From Gemmatimonadota bacterium (lineage in GTDB: Bacteria > Gemmatimonadota > Gemmatimonadetes > Gemmatimonadales > GWC2-71-9), in the NCBI GenBank assembly GCA_003169895.1, contig PNAE01000004.1:361186-395547 (forward strand): a DNA stretch of 34,362 bases, read 5' to 3'. Shown one piece after another: positions 32,527 to 34,362 of this stretch. The notes below the pieces were generated by a model. That model worked only from the letters and a program-made list of their open reading frames with translations, ran no database searches and was not told the DNA's origin. The position numbers and the translations under genes are program-made. Position 1 is the stretch's first letter. Every line of letters starts with the position of its first letter.

Positions 32527-33006
32527 ATGTATGGTCTGCGCCTGTGTCTGCTCGTCGTCCTCACCTGCGCCTGCGCCGGAGTTGCGACGCTACCGCTGTC
32601 CCCAACGCCGCACGGAGTTGTTGCGCACTACGACCATCTTCCCACAGCTGCCGACATTGCCGTGATCGCCGCGACCGGTGGCACAAACATAAAAACGATT
32701 CGACTCGCGAATTGCCTATGGTTTGACACCGTTGTTGGCAACGCGGCATTCGACGCGCTGCCGGGAGTTCAAGCAGCTGTCGTCGATGATTCGGCTAACG
32801 TCGAACCGGTGTACGTATCTTATGCCCGCGCAGTCACGCCGCCTGACAGCGCGATTCTCGATTCGCTGTCATCCGCGCCGCGCAGCACGTCCTTTTTTTC
32901 GGATAGCGTGTTGATTTCGACAATGCGCCTCGATTCGATCGACCTGTTGGCCCGTGATCCGAATGTTCGCTCCGTGTATATCTCACATTTTTCATACCCG
33001 ATCTAA
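32527..33006 (+). CDS. Small exported protein resembling a subtilisin propeptide (I9-like), possible inhibitor
   Basis: Starting at ATG 32527 it has 159 residues and a signal sequence (MYGLRLCLLVVLTCACAGVATLP; lipobox weak). The first mature unit, HLPTAADIAVIAATGGTNIKTIRLANCLWFDTVV in segments followed by ALPGVQAAVVDDSANVEP, follows the pattern of inhibitor I9/S8 propeptides: a strand, an aligned helix, G-G, and a buried strand ending in an acidic turn. A second similar unit (TMRLDSIDLLARDPNVRSVYISHF) comes after. The next gene is an S8 subtilase, which supports an inhibitor or folding-helper role. The similarity was judged by eye. An earlier TTG (32320) would place 69 residues before the signal and is rejected. 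Confidence 0.6.
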   Translation: MYGLRLCLLVVLTCACAGVATLPLSPTPHGVVAHYDHLPTAADIAVIAATGGTNIKTIRLANCLWFDTVVGNAAFDALPGVQAAVVDDSANVEPVYVSYARAVTPPDSAILDSLSSAPRSTSFFSDSVLISTMRLDSIDLLARDPNVRSVYISHFSYPI

Positions 33007-33083
33007 CGACCGAATCGCGCGCAACTGCTGGCGGGTCCTCAGCCGTTCATGAGCGCTATACCGAGACCCCCGAGGAGTCCCTA

Positions 33084-34362
33084 ATGATACGTCACCGATC
33101 GCGGTTTCCGTTGATATTGGCCCTTGCAATGATACTTGCGAGCTGTAGCCCAGATCAAGTGAATGCGCCCCCGATGAGTACGACAAGGGCTGTTCAGCCT
33201 GAGTTTCTCGAACGAACTGACGTCAAAGGCCCATTCTCAACGGTATACGTGGCCTACGGAAAAACAGCTCCAGCGACTCGGCTCCAAGCCGTCGTCGGAC
33301 CCAGCGTTCGGTCGGGGACTGAACTGGGCGGGACGAATCGAACTTTGGTGCTCAAGGTCGTCACCGACCGGGTGGCAGCCACAGTCACCGAAATCCGTCG
33401 GCTACCATGGGTCACCGCGGTTTCCGTGCCGGGCGACAATATCACCCAGATGGGACGGCGAATCGGAACAAGCGCGCGACGCAGGACTGCGGTGATTCCA
33501 TGGGAGATTCATGACTCGCATGCCGACCTCGTTGGTTCGATCCTCGGGAACACCGGGTCCGGCGCCCACATTGCGTTCATCGACGGTGGAGCGGATTGCA
33601 CTCATGTGGACCTTTCTGCGCGTGTTGTCGGCGGAAAGGACTACACCGCCGACTCGCTGGGGTTTTGCACCGATTTGAACGGGCACGGCACCGCGGTCGC
33701 TGGCGTGCTGGCGGCATCCGGGACCGACCTCCGCGGAATGGCCCCGTCGGCGAAGCTTTACTCATACCGTGTCTGCAGCCCCGGTTGCAACCAGGGTGAT
33801 ATCGCCCTTGCAATCAGGTGGGCCAAGACCCACGATGGCATCAACGTTATCAATATCAGCTTGGGCGATTGCGGGTTACCGCACGTAACCGCGGACACCG
33901 CTATTTCGAACGCGATTGCTGAAGTCGTCAGCGCCGGGATCATTGTCGTCGCAGCGGCGGGCGATGGGGCATTGCAGGGCTGCGCTAGTCCCCAGGGCGT
34001 TTCAACGATCGCAACGGCGTCCGGTGCTATTGCAGTTGCGGGGTTTCGTGACACGACTTACGCGAGTTCAAGCAGCTACTTCACGTACGGATCGTCAATC
34101 CTACTCTCCGCCGCTGGCGCTTTTACGCTGGCGGACAAAAACGGCGGTGGTACTCAGTCCAACTGGGCAGGGTCATCCTTCTCTGCCCCAGCCGTTGCTG
34201 GCACAGCCGGGCTGATGCGCACCCAAGGACTGAGCTATATCAATGTCCTGGCGCTGCTTGAGCAGGAAGCGCATCCTCGTGGAACCGGGCACCCAAACAA
34301 CTATTACGGATATGGCTCAGTCGATGCATTGGCGTCTGTTGCGCCCACGCCTCAGGTCTTTA
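33084..34362 (+). CDS. Subtilisin-like serine protease lipoprotein (S8 family), 3' end missing
   Basis: The frame is open from ATG 33084 (GAGGAG six bases ahead) to the window end: 426 residues without a stop. The start MIRHRSRFPLILALAMILASC has a lipobox with C21. A propeptide-like part (about 50-125, with VVTDRVAATVTEIRRLPWVTAVSVPGD) precedes the protease domain. Catalytic residues are D167 (FIDGGADCTHVDL), H201 (LNGHGTAVAGVLA) and S365 (GSSFSAPAVAG). Asn of the oxyanion hole (AAAGN in most subtilases) reads AAAGDG, with D294. Extra Cys pairs suggest disulfides. It is likely surface-attached or secreted and may act with the small protein upstream. Confidence 0.85.
   Translation, partial: MIRHRSRFPLILALAMILASCSPDQVNAPPMSTTRAVQPEFLERTDVKGPFSTVYVAYGKTAPATRLQAVVGPSVRSGTELGGTNRTLVLKVVTDRVAATVTEIRRLPWVTAVSVPGDNITQMGRRIGTSARRRTAVIPWEIHDSHADLVGSILGNTGSGAHIAFIDGGADCTHVDLSARVVGGKDYTADSLGFCTDLNGHGTAVAGVLAASGTDLRGMAPSAKLYSYRVCSPGCNQGDIALAIRWAKTHDGINVINISLGDCGLPHVTADTAISNAIAEVVSAGIIVVAAAGDGALQGCASPQGVSTIATASGAIAVAGFRDTTYASSSSYFTYGSSILLSAAGAFTLADKNGGGTQSNWAGSSFSAPAVAGTAGLMRTQGLSYINVLALLEQEAHPRGTGHPNNYYGYGSVDALASVAPTPQVF

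Noticed and set aside
29992-34362. Possible right attachment site of the tRNA-Pro element
   Set aside because: A copy of the tRNA-Pro 3' sequence (for example the T-arm and acceptor bases) was looked for and not seen, so the border was not claimed.

Overview
The window is high-GC DNA from a bacterium with a Gram-negative-type envelope. It carries an LptE-like protein, an LpxH-like hydrolase, an RfaE2-like heptose nucleotidyltransferase, several lipoproteins and SecD/SecF. The mix of a GatB/GatCAB tRNA amidation system, a MurA with Asp in the catalytic Cys position and a receiver-AraC regulator would fit Gemmatimonadota or a related soil lineage. That placement is inference from gene content, not from a phylogenetic marker.

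Bases 1-24923 are a dense core region, nearly all on the + strand, with many 1-40 base overlaps. It opens with the 3' part of gatB and a class V aminotransferase. A small minus-strand pair (zinc-dependent phospholipase C-like protein and a membrane coiled-coil protein) interrupts it. Then come murA and pgeF, closed by a rho-independent terminator. Next is a translation and export operon, nusA-ylxQ-infB-rbfA-truB-ribF-secD-secF-tatD; rimP and ylxR, often found beside nusA, are not here. ridA, a small membrane protein, murI, a divergent LpxH-like hydrolase, a ybgC-type thioesterase and a HEAT-cyclophilin fusion follow. The run ends with envelope lipoproteins (including LptE), rfaE2, rph and rdgB.

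A tRNA-Pro(TGG) gene at 25023-25096 marks a sharp change. Immediately after it are a 12-bp hairpin and a tyrosine recombinase pointing at the tRNA, the usual arrangement of an element integrated in a tRNA 3' end. The element holds only minus-strand genes up to about 29991: integrase, an excisionase-like HTH protein, an HTH protein with a very acidic tail, a small acidic protein, a 456-residue protein of no recognised family and a second HTH protein. Two good terminators lie within it. No copy of the tRNA 3' end was found on the right, so the far border is unknown and may lie outside the window.

From 30532 to the end the strand switches to + and the DNA looks richer in A/T. This part encodes a small Cys-rich secreted protein with a calcium-binding-type Asp motif, a response regulator with an AraC-type DNA-binding end, a small exported protein that resembles a subtilisin propeptide, and a subtilase lipoprotein cut by the window end. 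The last two look like a possible inhibitor or chaperone plus protease pair, but this is inferred from sequence shape only.
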